A DNA stretch of 64,000 bases from Methanoregula sp. (GTDB lineage Archaea > Halobacteriota > Methanomicrobia > Methanomicrobiales > Methanospirillaceae): assembly GCF_023227875.1 (NCBI RefSeq), contig NZ_JALOCH010000008.1, positions 1 through 64,000 on the forward strand. Reading direction: 5' to 3'. The notes beneath the pieces are model-generated. The model saw nothing but the letters and a program-made list of their open reading frames with translations, did not search any database and was not told the origin of the DNA. Made by a program: the position numbers and the translations under genes. This document shows positions 18,311-26,156 of the stretch, one piece after another. How positions within the stretch are numbered: the stretch's first letter is position 1; each line of letters begins with the position of its first letter.

Positions 18311-19712
18311 CGTTTCCCTCTTCCTTCAGCCGCCACCGGCCTTCCGTGATCCATTCCGCGGGCAGCCCGCGGGACTGCTGCCACCCGGACAACTTATCCG
18401 TCCATCCCTGCCAGAGGTCCGGGTAGTCTTCAGCGATCATGTGTATTAATGCCATATCACTGGACGGGCACATGAAGCAACCGATCCGGTCCAGCCGGTG
18501 CCGGTACAGGACATTGTACGGCGCCTGCTCCCGCAGGATGTACAGCCAGACATGGAGGGCAGTCCAGTTATGGATCGGGGCCGCGGAGAGCTGGGCCCGC
18601 ACGTTCCGGTTCCTCCAGACCCGCTCGCTCTGCGCCCGGGCTGCCGATTCGTACCGCCTCTGGCCGATGAACGAGAGACATTCTCCCCACCGTTCCGTGA
18701 TCAGGTTTAAGACCGGCGTCAGCTTGCAGACCTTGCAGCACCAGCGGGCATTGACCGCGGGAGGTCCCTGCTTTTCGAACGTCTCCCAGAAAGTATTGAT
18801 GCCGTTCGTGCGGAGCACTTCAAGGCCGTACTTTTCCGAGACTTCCTTCACATTCGCGTACGTCTCCGGGAACTCGAGGCCGGTATCGGCAAAGAGAAGC
18901 GGGACCCTGCCCACCGCTTTCATCACCACGAGCAGGGTGGCAAGGCTGTCCTTGCCACCGGAGTACGAGACATTCGCAACGAGACCGGGGTTCCGTTCCG
19001 CAACCGCTTTTATGAACGCAACGGCTTCTGCTTCCGTATTCTCAAGCACGCGGGCATTTGCCAGGACTGCATCGTCCCATGTGGCTGCACCGGGCACTAT
19101 CTGAGACCCGATATTGCGCCGGGTCCGGACCACGGAGCCTTTCCCCATAGTCCGTGCCGTGGCAGCGTCGACCTTTGCCCGGCCGACACCAATGCAGGTG
19201 CCGTCCCGGGCAAGGATGAAGACCTCGTCACCGGCCCGGACCGAGTCCTCAATGGAGACGAGGCCGGGTGCGAGCACGCTCATGCCCTGGTCGCGGATGA
19301 ACGGGACTGCATCGTCGCTCACGACCACGACCCGTTTTGTGGGAGTAAAGAGCCGGCACGCCTCGGGCCGGGGCACCGGTTCCCACCGGCGCTCGTCCGG
19401 GAAATACCGGATGATGCCGGCAACTCCGCCGCCCGCGATCACTTCTTCCATCCGGTCCTTGTCGGGCACCTTGTTCAGGAGTGCAATATGCCCTTCCGGT
19501 ATGAGGGGGGCGCCGAAATGCTCCCTATAGATCCGGTTGATCAGTGCAATGTCATCGGGAAATGCCGGTCGTGCATCTCCCGGGGGCGTGACCGGGACTT
19601 CCCGGGTCTCGGCACCGCAGCCACAGCGCTTCGCGAGAACCGGGGCATGGCAGGCATCGCACCAGCGGAGCAGGATCTTACCAAGATAGGAAGGGTGCAT
19701 CTCTCTACCCAT
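18288..19712 (-). CDS. Zinc-ribbon/PUA/PAPS-reductase-family protein
   Basis: 474 residues. An N-terminal zinc ribbon (CDACHAPVLAKRCGCG, about 18-33) is followed by a linker domain (about 50-120), a PUA RNA-binding domain (about 122-200) and an adenine-nucleotide alpha-hydrolase domain of the PAPS-reductase type with PP-loop SYSGGKDSLATL (about 248-260). Further Cys sites are WCCKVCKL and IGCFMCPSS, which could hold zinc or an Fe-S cluster. The family is annotated as phosphoadenosine phosphosulfate reductase, but the PUA domain suggests a role on RNA, such as thiolation; this is inference. GGAG lies five bases upstream of ATG 19712. Its end overlaps hisH. Confidence 0.85.
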   Translation of the reverse strand: MGREMHPSYLGKILLRWCDACHAPVLAKRCGCGAETREVPVTPPGDARPAFPDDIALINRIYREHFGAPLIPEGHIALLNKVPDKDRMEEVIAGGGVAGIIRYFPDERRWEPVPRPEACRLFTPTKRVVVVSDDAVPFIRDQGMSVLAPGLVSIEDSVRAGDEVFILARDGTCIGVGRAKVDAATARTMGKGSVVRTRRNIGSQIVPGAATWDDAVLANARVLENTEAEAVAFIKAVAERNPGLVANVSYSGGKDSLATLLVVMKAVGRVPLLFADTGLEFPETYANVKEVSEKYGLEVLRTNGINTFWETFEKQGPPAVNARWCCKVCKLTPVLNLITERWGECLSFIGQRRYESAARAQSERVWRNRNVRAQLSAAPIHNWTALHVWLYILREQAPYNVLYRHRLDRIGCFMCPSSDMALIHMIAEDYPDLWQGWTDKLSGWQQSRGLPAEWITEGRWRLKEEGNDDADSHY

Positions 19713-19825
19713 ACGTGCTCCGGAAATAAAAATGAGCCTGCGCCCCGGATAAAAATCGCTTTACACGCCGGTAATGACATGCCCCGTTGGGGGATTATTG
19801 ATAAATACCCATCCTTCACACAGGT

Positions 19826-20095
19826 ATGGTAGATATGATCGATACTTGGCTCTTTGCCGCATTCTGCCTCGCACTCCTCATGGTGGGGGCGCTCGTCCGC
19901 GTGTTCCGTTCAGCGAAACGGGATGACCGGTACCTCGCCGCGATGGTCGCAGTCATGACCGGTGCAGCAGTGGGACTTACCGTAAGTATCAGCATGGGGA
20001 CCATGCTCATCCTTGATATCACCATCATCCTTGCACTGCTCTGCATTGCCGGCATCATTGGAAAGGCGAAGTTCTCCGGGGGTGCCGGAGCATGA
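19826..20095 (+). CDS. MrpF/MnhF-like membrane subunit
   Basis: 89 residues with three predicted membrane helices. The spacing and the loop VFRSAKRDDRYLAAMVAVM match MrpF/MnhF/PhaF-type subunits of multisubunit cation/proton antiporters and related membrane hydrogenases. Its stop overlaps the next start as ATGA. No other Mrp or hydrogenase subunit is adjacent, so this is an orphan F-G pair. A start at 19835 is also possible. Confidence 0.75.
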   Translation: MVDMIDTWLFAAFCLALLMVGALVRVFRSAKRDDRYLAAMVAVMTGAAVGLTVSISMGTMLILDITIILALLCIAGIIGKAKFSGGAGA

Positions 20096-20442
20096 GCTCG
20101 CTTGTTGCCGACATCATCATCTGGATACTTCTTGCCGGAGGGATCGGGTTCGTGGCTCTCGGTTTTATCGGCCTCCTGATCTTCCCGGATATAAAGAGCC
20201 GGATGTTCACGGCATCGCGGGCCACGCTGATCGGTGTCATCCTGGTCACCCTTTCAGTCGTCATCTTTGGGATCAATGGTTTTCTTGGAGGAGGGGGAGA
20301 GCGGTATACAATCCTCATCATCCACACGGTCTTCCTCTTTGCTATCCTTATGACTGGCCGTGCGGTAATCTCCCGTATCATTTCGGACCTGGTCCCGGGA
20401 GCTGATGCGGAAATAAAAGATCCGGCCATCATTCAGGAATAA
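20092..20442 (+). CDS. MrpG/MnhG-like membrane subunit
   Basis: 116 residues with three hydrophobic segments. The motif GFIGLLIFPDIKSRMFTASRA matches the MnhG/MrpG pattern of G-x-x-G-L-x-R-x-P-D-x-x-x-R-x-H-A, but the usual His is replaced. It partners the F-like subunit upstream through an ATGA overlap. Together they may add a cation-translocating element to a complex encoded elsewhere, such as an Eha, Ehb or Mbh-type hydrogenase. The assignment rests on topology and the short motif. Confidence 0.75.
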   Translation: MSSLVADIIIWILLAGGIGFVALGFIGLLIFPDIKSRMFTASRATLIGVILVTLSVVIFGINGFLGGGGERYTILIIHTVFLFAILMTGRAVISRIISDLVPGADAEIKDPAIIQE

Positions 20443-20557
20443 CCGGATACTTTTTTGAATTTTTTCCTGCCATAACCTGTGCAGGTGACGGAATGAACCA
20501 GAGTAAAAACAGGGTAAAAACGATTTTTTTTATTTATCGGACTGGAGCCCCAGAAAA

Positions 20558-20896
20558 TTATTCGGGTTCCACCGGTTCAGGGATCGGCTCCATGAAGCAG
20601 AGCACTCCGGCAATTCCGAGGATGATTACAGCCGGCATGTAGAGGAAGAGCAGGTTTAAGGACCCTGCGAGCGGGACGGAGAGCGTGATGAAAACCGCGG
20701 CAAAGATCAGCATCCACCCGGCAAACCGTGTCTCCTTATTCGCAATGGCCGCACCCATCAGGGCGAGACTGGAGAACAATGCGGTCTGGACCCCGGAGAG
20801 TGTCTGCTCGTTACCGACAGCGGAGATGATCACAAAGACTGCGGTCAGGATTCCGAGTAATCCTCCGATCAGCCCAAGAATGAACTGTTTTTTCAT
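20558..20896 (-). CDS. DUF4064-like four-helix membrane protein
   Basis: 112 residues with about four hydrophobic segments and an acidic Pro/Glu tail (PIPEPVEPE). The beginning MKKQFILGLIGGLLGILTAV resembles DUF4064 membrane proteins. The start at 20894-20896 is chosen because the open frame upstream (to 21028) reads as non-hydrophobic, non-conserved sequence. Function unknown. It is convergent with the mrpFG-like pair. Confidence 0.6.
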   Translation of the reverse strand: MKKQFILGLIGGLLGILTAVFVIISAVGNEQTLSGVQTALFSSLALMGAAIANKETRFAGWMLIFAAVFITLSVPLAGSLNLLFLYMPAVIILGIAGVLCFMEPIPEPVEPE

Positions 20897-21205
20897 AGGT
20901 TTACGATGGATGCAGAGAAGAATAAAGGTTGTCTTCCTGTAAACGGGCGGGGGTGAATGGTATTTTTGCAGACCAGTGTGTTCCGGCACTCCACAAAATG
21001 CGCGTTCCACCCCGGAGAATTTGGTCATATCCGGGTTACTTAATTGTTCATACGCGCCCTAAATTTAAAACCGGGCATTTTCTGAAGGATTGCGCATTTC
21101 ATGATGTATTGCTTTGATAATCAGTTTTTATTAAAATAGTGCCGTTTTTCTTTGAATAAAGTGCTGGTTTATACTGATTCTGGGCCTCAAAATGCCATTG
21201 CGACC

Positions 21206-21262
21206 AAAATATTTATTAATAGACAGATTGAGAGAAAATATAACCCTTTCCGGTAGGAGGTG
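21206..21262 (+). promoter_or_regulatory. TATA-like element and Shine-Dalgarno site for the Lys/Ala-rich gene
   Basis: AAATATTTATTAATAG at about 21207-21222 is a good archaeal TATA candidate, with transcription expected near 21235-21245. The leader contains AGGAGGTG at 21255-21262, nearly perfect for the 16S anti-Shine-Dalgarno sequence, ten bases before the ATG. Confidence 0.6.
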
Positions 21263-21271
21263 GATACCAAC

Positions 21272-21364
21272 ATGGCAGCAGCAAAGAAGGCGGCAGCTAA
21301 GAAGCCGGCAAAGAAAGCAGCAACAAAGGCCCCCGCGAAAAAGGCGGCAGCAAAGAAGAAATAA
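21272..21364 (+). CDS. 30-residue Lys/Ala-rich histone-H1-like mini-protein
   Basis: A 31-codon frame not reaching usual length cut-offs: 30 residues of which all but Met, two Pro and one Thr are Ala or Lys, with AAAKK, KKPAKKAA and KAPAKKAAAK blocks. The composition mimics eukaryotic histone H1 tails and bacterial H1-like proteins, so nucleic-acid binding is a reasonable guess. Support for a real gene is the near-perfect AGGAGGTG upstream, a TATA-like element, strong third-position variation between GCA, GCG, GCC and GCT codons, and a T-rich tract (ACTTTTTTT) soon after the stop. Positive charge is extreme for its size. Confidence 0.75.
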   Translation: MAAAKKAAAKKPAKKAATKAPAKKAAAKKK

Positions 21365-21536
21365 TTGTTGCATATTAACCCAACACTTTTTTTGAAAAAT
21401 TATTATTCTGAGTCCCTGAACGGACAGTATTCTGCTTGATTTTTCCTTGAACCGAAGAGAGTGTTACCGGTGTTCGTTATCCAGTACAGTTGATTGAAAA
21501 AGAATAAATGTTAACGGATTTATCACCAGCTGCACA

Positions 21537-21830
21537 TCAGTCATTCTTCCTTCTCTCCAGCGCATCCAGCCGCAGTTCGATGCGGGCAATATCGGCTTTC
21601 AATGCCGCCACGGAGTCTCCATTCACGGAAGTTTCCGGACGAGATATATGGATACCGGCCGCGATTTTTTCAACCTGCGCCTCCACCCATTTTTTCCCGT
21701 CCATGATAAGCAGTCCAAAGATTGCAATGACAAGAATCATGAATGTCAGCATCAACTGCATTGTCACAATCCCGACGGATGCGAGGAGCACCGCGAGGAT
21801 TATAAGAAAAATAAAACGTTTCTGTTCCAT
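21537..21830 (-). CDS. Small membrane protein with C-terminal coiled coil
   Basis: 97 residues: two hydrophobic segments in the first about 45 residues (FLIILAVLLASVGIV and FMILVIAIFGLLIM), then a short amphipathic region and a coiled coil ending DIARIELRLDALERRK. Likely a membrane scaffold or accessory subunit; no family recognised. The start could be ATG 21842 (adds MWLI, inside the upstream stop region) or ATG 21830; both are coupled to the beta-propeller gene upstream. Confidence 0.65.
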   Translation of the reverse strand: MEQKRFIFLIILAVLLASVGIVTMQLMLTFMILVIAIFGLLIMDGKKWVEAQVEKIAAGIHISRPETSVNGDSVAALKADIARIELRLDALERRKND

Positions 21831-21832
21831 GA

Positions 21833-24265
21833 TCAACCACATCTCCCTTTCAGTTCCTTTCTCACTATGATGACCACACCGGCCGCAAGGATCGCCGTGA
21901 AAAGGATGGACAGCGGAGCGATTCGCCTGGCAGGTACAGTATTCGTAACCGGATATGACGTCGTTGTCCCGGCAATCGCAAATCCCCCATCAGAGGATAG
22001 TGCAAGAGCACGGGCATTTTCATCCGACAATCCGCCATAAGTTGCCGTCCAGAGCTCGGTACCGGATTGGTCCATGCAGATGAGCCGGATATCGTCTCCC
22101 TTGTCAGCGATCATTGCATAGCCGCCGTCCGGGGTCTCAACCGCCAGTTCCGATCCTTTCAGTCCATACGTCCCGTAATACCAGACATGGTGCCAGAGGA
22201 CATTCCCGGACCCGTCGGTTTTCACTATCCACGGGCCAATCGGGGAATCACCGCTGAGCGCGTAACCAGTCACCAGGAACCCGCCATCGGACGTTGACAG
22301 GACCGCACGCGGCTCTACCTGCGAGCTTTCTGTCAGCGGTCGTGACCACAGGACGGTTCCCCGGGCATCGAGCCTGATGAGCGTGGCTGCGCTTGTGAAA
22401 TCATCCGCCATAAATCCTTCCCGGGTTGCAAGCACAGCGACATAGCCCCCGTCCTGTGCCCGGTCGATTCCCGGGATATCCTCCTGCCCACTCTCACCGA
22501 AGGTTTGTTTCCAGCGGACGGCCCCATCCGCCCCGGTCTTTACGATGATCGCGTCCGGGGAACGGTGCTCCGCTGACTGGAAACTCCCGGAGATAACATA
22601 CCCGCCATCAGATGAGCGAATGACCTGTGCCCCGTTTCCGATCGGCAGGTCAGGAATGTCTTTTTCCCACTGCCGGGACCCGGCCGCATTGGCACGTATG
22701 AGCCACATCGCCTGTGACTTCCAGCCGTCCCGATCATGTTTACCCGTAAGGATGAAACCGCTGTCAGGCAACTGCTCTATGCTATGGATCTCTGAAAGCC
22801 CGTCCGATCCGAGGATCACCCGTCCGGTTTTCTGCCCGGTTTCATCGAAGAATGTCAGGACCGCATCGGAATGCATGCCATCATTTACCGCAGATCCCCC
22901 GACAAAATACCCCCCACCGTCCAGGGTCAACAGGGTGAACGGCTCCTGCATCCGGTCATCCCCAAAAGTCGTATTCCAGAGTTCATTTCCCTGTGCATCG
23001 ATCTTAACAAGCCACCCGCTTGGCAGGTATGGTTCACGGTACGTCGTAACGGGGGTTTCGGGCATCACGGTTTCTTCGACCGTTGTCATCCCATACATGT
23101 GCCGGCCGGTCTCCGTGCCGGCCGCTGTCATCTCGATAGACCAGACTCCCCACCCTTCACCCGTGCCTGACAAGACAAGCGATCCGTCAGTACGCCGGGA
23201 CAGACACCAGCTCCCCGACAGGATCTCCGGATCGATCCCGGTAAAGGTCTTATCCCAGAGCACCGTGCCGGCATTGTCCAGATTCACAAGATGGATCTCC
23301 CACATCTCCGCTGCGACAGCCTCGCCGACAAGAAACCCTTTTTCAGGAGAAAGGGCAATTGCCATCCCGCGCTCTATCCCTTTGCCGGCAACCTTCCGGT
23401 TCCATATCTCGTTCCCTTCTGCATCGGTCTTCACGACCCAGAAATCATCGACAGTGAGCCCCGGGGAGAAGGTTGAACCGGTAAAGATAATCTCGTCTTG
23501 GCGGGTGACCACTACCGATCGGGCTTCATCCTGCCCGCTTCCGCCAAACATCTTCTCCCACACGAGATCACCGGCAGAATCGGTCCTGATCAGGAGGGCT
23601 TCCTGGAGTTTCCCTGAATTGGTATTCCGGACACCGGCAATGACCAGTCCCCCTTTCGGATATTCAGCAACGGACTCTGCCGAGTCAAAGACTTCACCCC
23701 CGTATGTCCGGTTCCAGAGTTCGACCCCTGAACGATCGGTTCTGACGAGCCAGGCCCCCTGTCCCTTATCACTGAAAGCATCGGACGTACCCGCCAGGGC
23801 AAATCCCCCGCCACGCATCTCAATGACCGCGTTGATCACACTCGTCCGTCCATTACCGAAGGTCCTGTTCCACAGTTCCCTGCCATCCGCATCGGTCCTG
23901 ATTACCCATGCTCCTGTGCCGAACGATTCCGTTGACCCGAATACCAAGAACCCTCCATCGGATAAGCCGATGATGCCCCGGGCTTCGTCCTTTTTTTCCC
24001 CGCCAAAAGAGCGGTTCCAGATGACAATATCGTTGCTGTTCCTTCTTTCAAGGGTTATATCACCCCCATTGGCAGGCCGATTTATCTGGTCTCCTACCGG
24101 CGTCTCATAAGTCCCGGCAAGGACATACCCGCCGTCATCCGTTTTCACAACGCCACGGTAATTGATTAATTGCCCTTCCGCCGCGAGGACCGGCCCGGCA
24201 CACAGGAGAAGCAGGATCATGACAATGATCAACCGCATGCAGAGTGCCAAGGGACTGCTGCTCAT
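21833..24265 (-). CDS. Secreted beta-propeller-repeat protein, membrane-anchored
   Basis: 810 residues. A signal peptide (about 1-28, LLLLCAGPVLAAEG) precedes a dozen or so repeats of 45-60 residues with the pattern GGFxLAGxT...WxVRTDxxGxELWNRTFGG; examples are GVELWNRTYGGEVFDSAES and GSGNVLWHHVWYYGTYG. This is the layout of PQQ/WD-like beta-propeller surface proteins common in methanogens, probably forming two propellers. The C-terminus has APLS, a hydrophobic segment (ILFTAILAAGVVIIV) and a basic tail, so the protein is anchored and faces out. Its ATG overlaps the stop of the polytopic protein upstream (ATGA). Confidence 0.85.
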   Translation of the reverse strand: MSSSPLALCMRLIIVMILLLLCAGPVLAAEGQLINYRGVVKTDDGGYVLAGTYETPVGDQINRPANGGDITLERRNSNDIVIWNRSFGGEKKDEARGIIGLSDGGFLVFGSTESFGTGAWVIRTDADGRELWNRTFGNGRTSVINAVIEMRGGGFALAGTSDAFSDKGQGAWLVRTDRSGVELWNRTYGGEVFDSAESVAEYPKGGLVIAGVRNTNSGKLQEALLIRTDSAGDLVWEKMFGGSGQDEARSVVVTRQDEIIFTGSTFSPGLTVDDFWVVKTDAEGNEIWNRKVAGKGIERGMAIALSPEKGFLVGEAVAAEMWEIHLVNLDNAGTVLWDKTFTGIDPEILSGSWCLSRRTDGSLVLSGTGEGWGVWSIEMTAAGTETGRHMYGMTTVEETVMPETPVTTYREPYLPSGWLVKIDAQGNELWNTTFGDDRMQEPFTLLTLDGGGYFVGGSAVNDGMHSDAVLTFFDETGQKTGRVILGSDGLSEIHSIEQLPDSGFILTGKHDRDGWKSQAMWLIRANAAGSRQWEKDIPDLPIGNGAQVIRSSDGGYVISGSFQSAEHRSPDAIIVKTGADGAVRWKQTFGESGQEDIPGIDRAQDGGYVAVLATREGFMADDFTSAATLIRLDARGTVLWSRPLTESSQVEPRAVLSTSDGGFLVTGYALSGDSPIGPWIVKTDGSGNVLWHHVWYYGTYGLKGSELAVETPDGGYAMIADKGDDIRLICMDQSGTELWTATYGGLSDENARALALSSDGGFAIAGTTTSYPVTNTVPARRIAPLSILFTAILAAGVVIIVRKELKGRCG

Positions 24266-25368
24266 GGTGCCTCACCCGCATCGGCCGGTGACAACCGGGG
24301 GTCCCGGCGCATGACAAGGTAATTTCCTGCAACAAATGTACATGCGGCAATAATCATACCCCCTTCTGCAAAGGTCAGTATTGTCAGCGGATCGGATGTG
24401 AGACGCTCGCCCAGATCAAATACGGTCGCTATCAGTGAGAGGATAAGGTCTGCGGCAACTGCACCGGCAAGAAGGATGACAGGCTGCCAGTCTTTTGGAA
24501 TCTCCGCTCCGAAATACTGGAAGGGCACCAGCACGGCAAAGGCCATAATCACCATTGTAATGAGGGAGAAGTTTATGATCATCCTCATGCCGGGAATTCC
24601 AAGCAGCATAGTACCTGCAAGAACGAGCACAATCATGGCTGCCGCAGACAGAGCAATGGGGACCAGTCGCCCGGGAATTTTTTTTGTGACCGTCCCAAAA
24701 AAGATCGCTACTCCCCCGATACCTGCAGATGGCAGAAGAACGATCAGGGAACCGGTAACCGCGAACAGTATCCACCGTTTCCGGGCATGACCGGCCACGA
24801 GACTGCGGACATGCTGCAGGAACAGGATGGCACCGAATACCGCCGCAGCGATCACGATTACTGAAACGAACTGGATGAACTGGGTGACGACATCAACATA
24901 CGGGATCCATGAGATATCCGTATAAGTCCCCATACGCGGCCCCAGGGTGATGAACATATTGAACATGCTGGTGCAGATGAATGTGATGGTGGTAGCCGCA
25001 AAGACTGCATACCACGGTCTTTTCAGGGTGATCTGTTCCCGGATGAGAGGAAACGGCGTTATCGCACCCATCGCGAGGATGCTGAACGTGGGGATAACAT
25101 GGACAATACTGATGAACGAGCCCAGCAGGAGGAGGTCGTTCGCACTCAGCGAGGTATATATGAACGACTGGAACGGGCGGTCTCCCACCATGAAAACAAT
25201 CGCTATCGCAACGGGAAGGACCACCCGCAGCCAGATCGTTTGGATCTTTTCAAGAAGACAATAGAAGACGGAGGCAAGGGCTGCGATACAAAGTGCCGGG
25301 ATAAGGAATATCCCGCTGATGAGAAGGACTGCAAAGAGCATGGATGGGTCAAACAAAGCGGAATACAT
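24262..25368 (-). CDS. Polytopic membrane protein of unknown function
   Basis: 368 residues with about ten hydrophobic segments spread over the whole length and short polar loops; no catalytic or nucleotide-binding motif is apparent. The site AAGGTGA precedes the ATG. The gene overlaps the beta-propeller gene by four bases and follows a bitopic protein gene after 46 bp, so it is probably the membrane core of this cluster. I do not recognise a family; a permease-like or sensor role cannot be told apart. Confidence 0.75.
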   Translation of the reverse strand: MYSALFDPSMLFAVLLISGIFLIPALCIAALASVFYCLLEKIQTIWLRVVLPVAIAIVFMVGDRPFQSFIYTSLSANDLLLLGSFISIVHVIPTFSILAMGAITPFPLIREQITLKRPWYAVFAATTITFICTSMFNMFITLGPRMGTYTDISWIPYVDVVTQFIQFVSVIVIAAAVFGAILFLQHVRSLVAGHARKRWILFAVTGSLIVLLPSAGIGGVAIFFGTVTKKIPGRLVPIALSAAAMIVLVLAGTMLLGIPGMRMIINFSLITMVIMAFAVLVPFQYFGAEIPKDWQPVILLAGAVAADLILSLIATVFDLGERLTSDPLTILTFAEGGMIIAACTFVAGNYLVMRRDPRLSPADAGEAP

Positions 25369-25414
25369 TACATCACCTTGAGAACGATTTTTACGACAGG
25401 ATCTGCGTTCGTTG

Positions 25415-26101
25415 TCATTTCCGGCATCTCCGTACGATCAGGAACCCGGCTGCCAAGATAACGACCCCGAAGATTCCATAAATCAGAAGGTTTGCCCGAT
25501 CCGGATGATACTCCATTTGCAAAACTGCCACGGATTGTGGCGGGACAAATGCGGACATGTTCCCACGGCCCGGGATTATTGATACGGTCAGGGACTGTTT
25601 CATTAATGCAGTTTTTTCTGTATCTGAAAAGCTGGAAAAATAGTCCGGGCAAACTGTTTCCAGATAAGTTCCAACCGATATCTCTCTGGCAGCCAGCGTA
25701 TTCGAGACGGCAATCATGGATTCATTCAATGTACACTGCCCAAGGTAATTCCCCGGGGATACCGGCTGAATATCTTCCGGCACTTCCCGGAAACCGGCAA
25801 TTGCGATGGCGGCACTACGTTCACCAAATTGCATGCCTTCATCCGGGTTGCTGAGGTTCGGCACCCGTACCTTCATTTTGGAATACCCTTCCCGGATATC
25901 CTTCGGCCGTGATTCAAGGTACCCGGGATTCGTGATATCCAGATATTCTTCTGCCGTCACTTCCTGCCCTGCATGCTGTTGCATCCACGTGGTTACCTGT
26001 TGGGAGTGATCACTCTCATCAGTCAGGGCCAACATTGCAATGATCGCCACGACAAAGACAATCATGGCTGCCAGTACCAGGATTATTTTGTTCACGTTCA
26101 T
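25415..26101 (-). CDS. Bitopic membrane protein with extracytoplasmic domain
   Basis: 228 residues. One hydrophobic segment at each end (IILVLAAMIVFVVAIIAMLA, about 5-25; YGIFGVVILAAGFLIV, about 207-223, followed by RRCRK) brackets an about 180-residue domain that should lie outside the cell. That domain has VTAEEYLDITNPGYLESRPK and, about 95 residues later, a similar VGTYLETVCPDYF, suggesting an internal duplication around YL..[TV].P.Y. No family recognised. It sits within the minus-strand surface-protein cluster. Confidence 0.75.
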   Translation of the reverse strand: MNVNKIILVLAAMIVFVVAIIAMLALTDESDHSQQVTTWMQQHAGQEVTAEEYLDITNPGYLESRPKDIREGYSKMKVRVPNLSNPDEGMQFGERSAAIAIAGFREVPEDIQPVSPGNYLGQCTLNESMIAVSNTLAAREISVGTYLETVCPDYFSSFSDTEKTALMKQSLTVSIIPGRGNMSAFVPPQSVAVLQMEYHPDRANLLIYGIFGVVILAAGFLIVRRCRK

Positions 26102-26156
26102 GGATCATCCCAACGGGTTGTGAGAGCACACGTCCGGTTCTTGTATTTTTTCACGA

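Noticed and set aside
21131..21395. Frames of 67 and 80 codons covering the Lys/Ala gene
   Set aside because: Arg/Gln-rich or Cys/Leu-rich readings in other frames of the AAG/GCA repeats; the ribosome site fits only the Lys/Ala frame.
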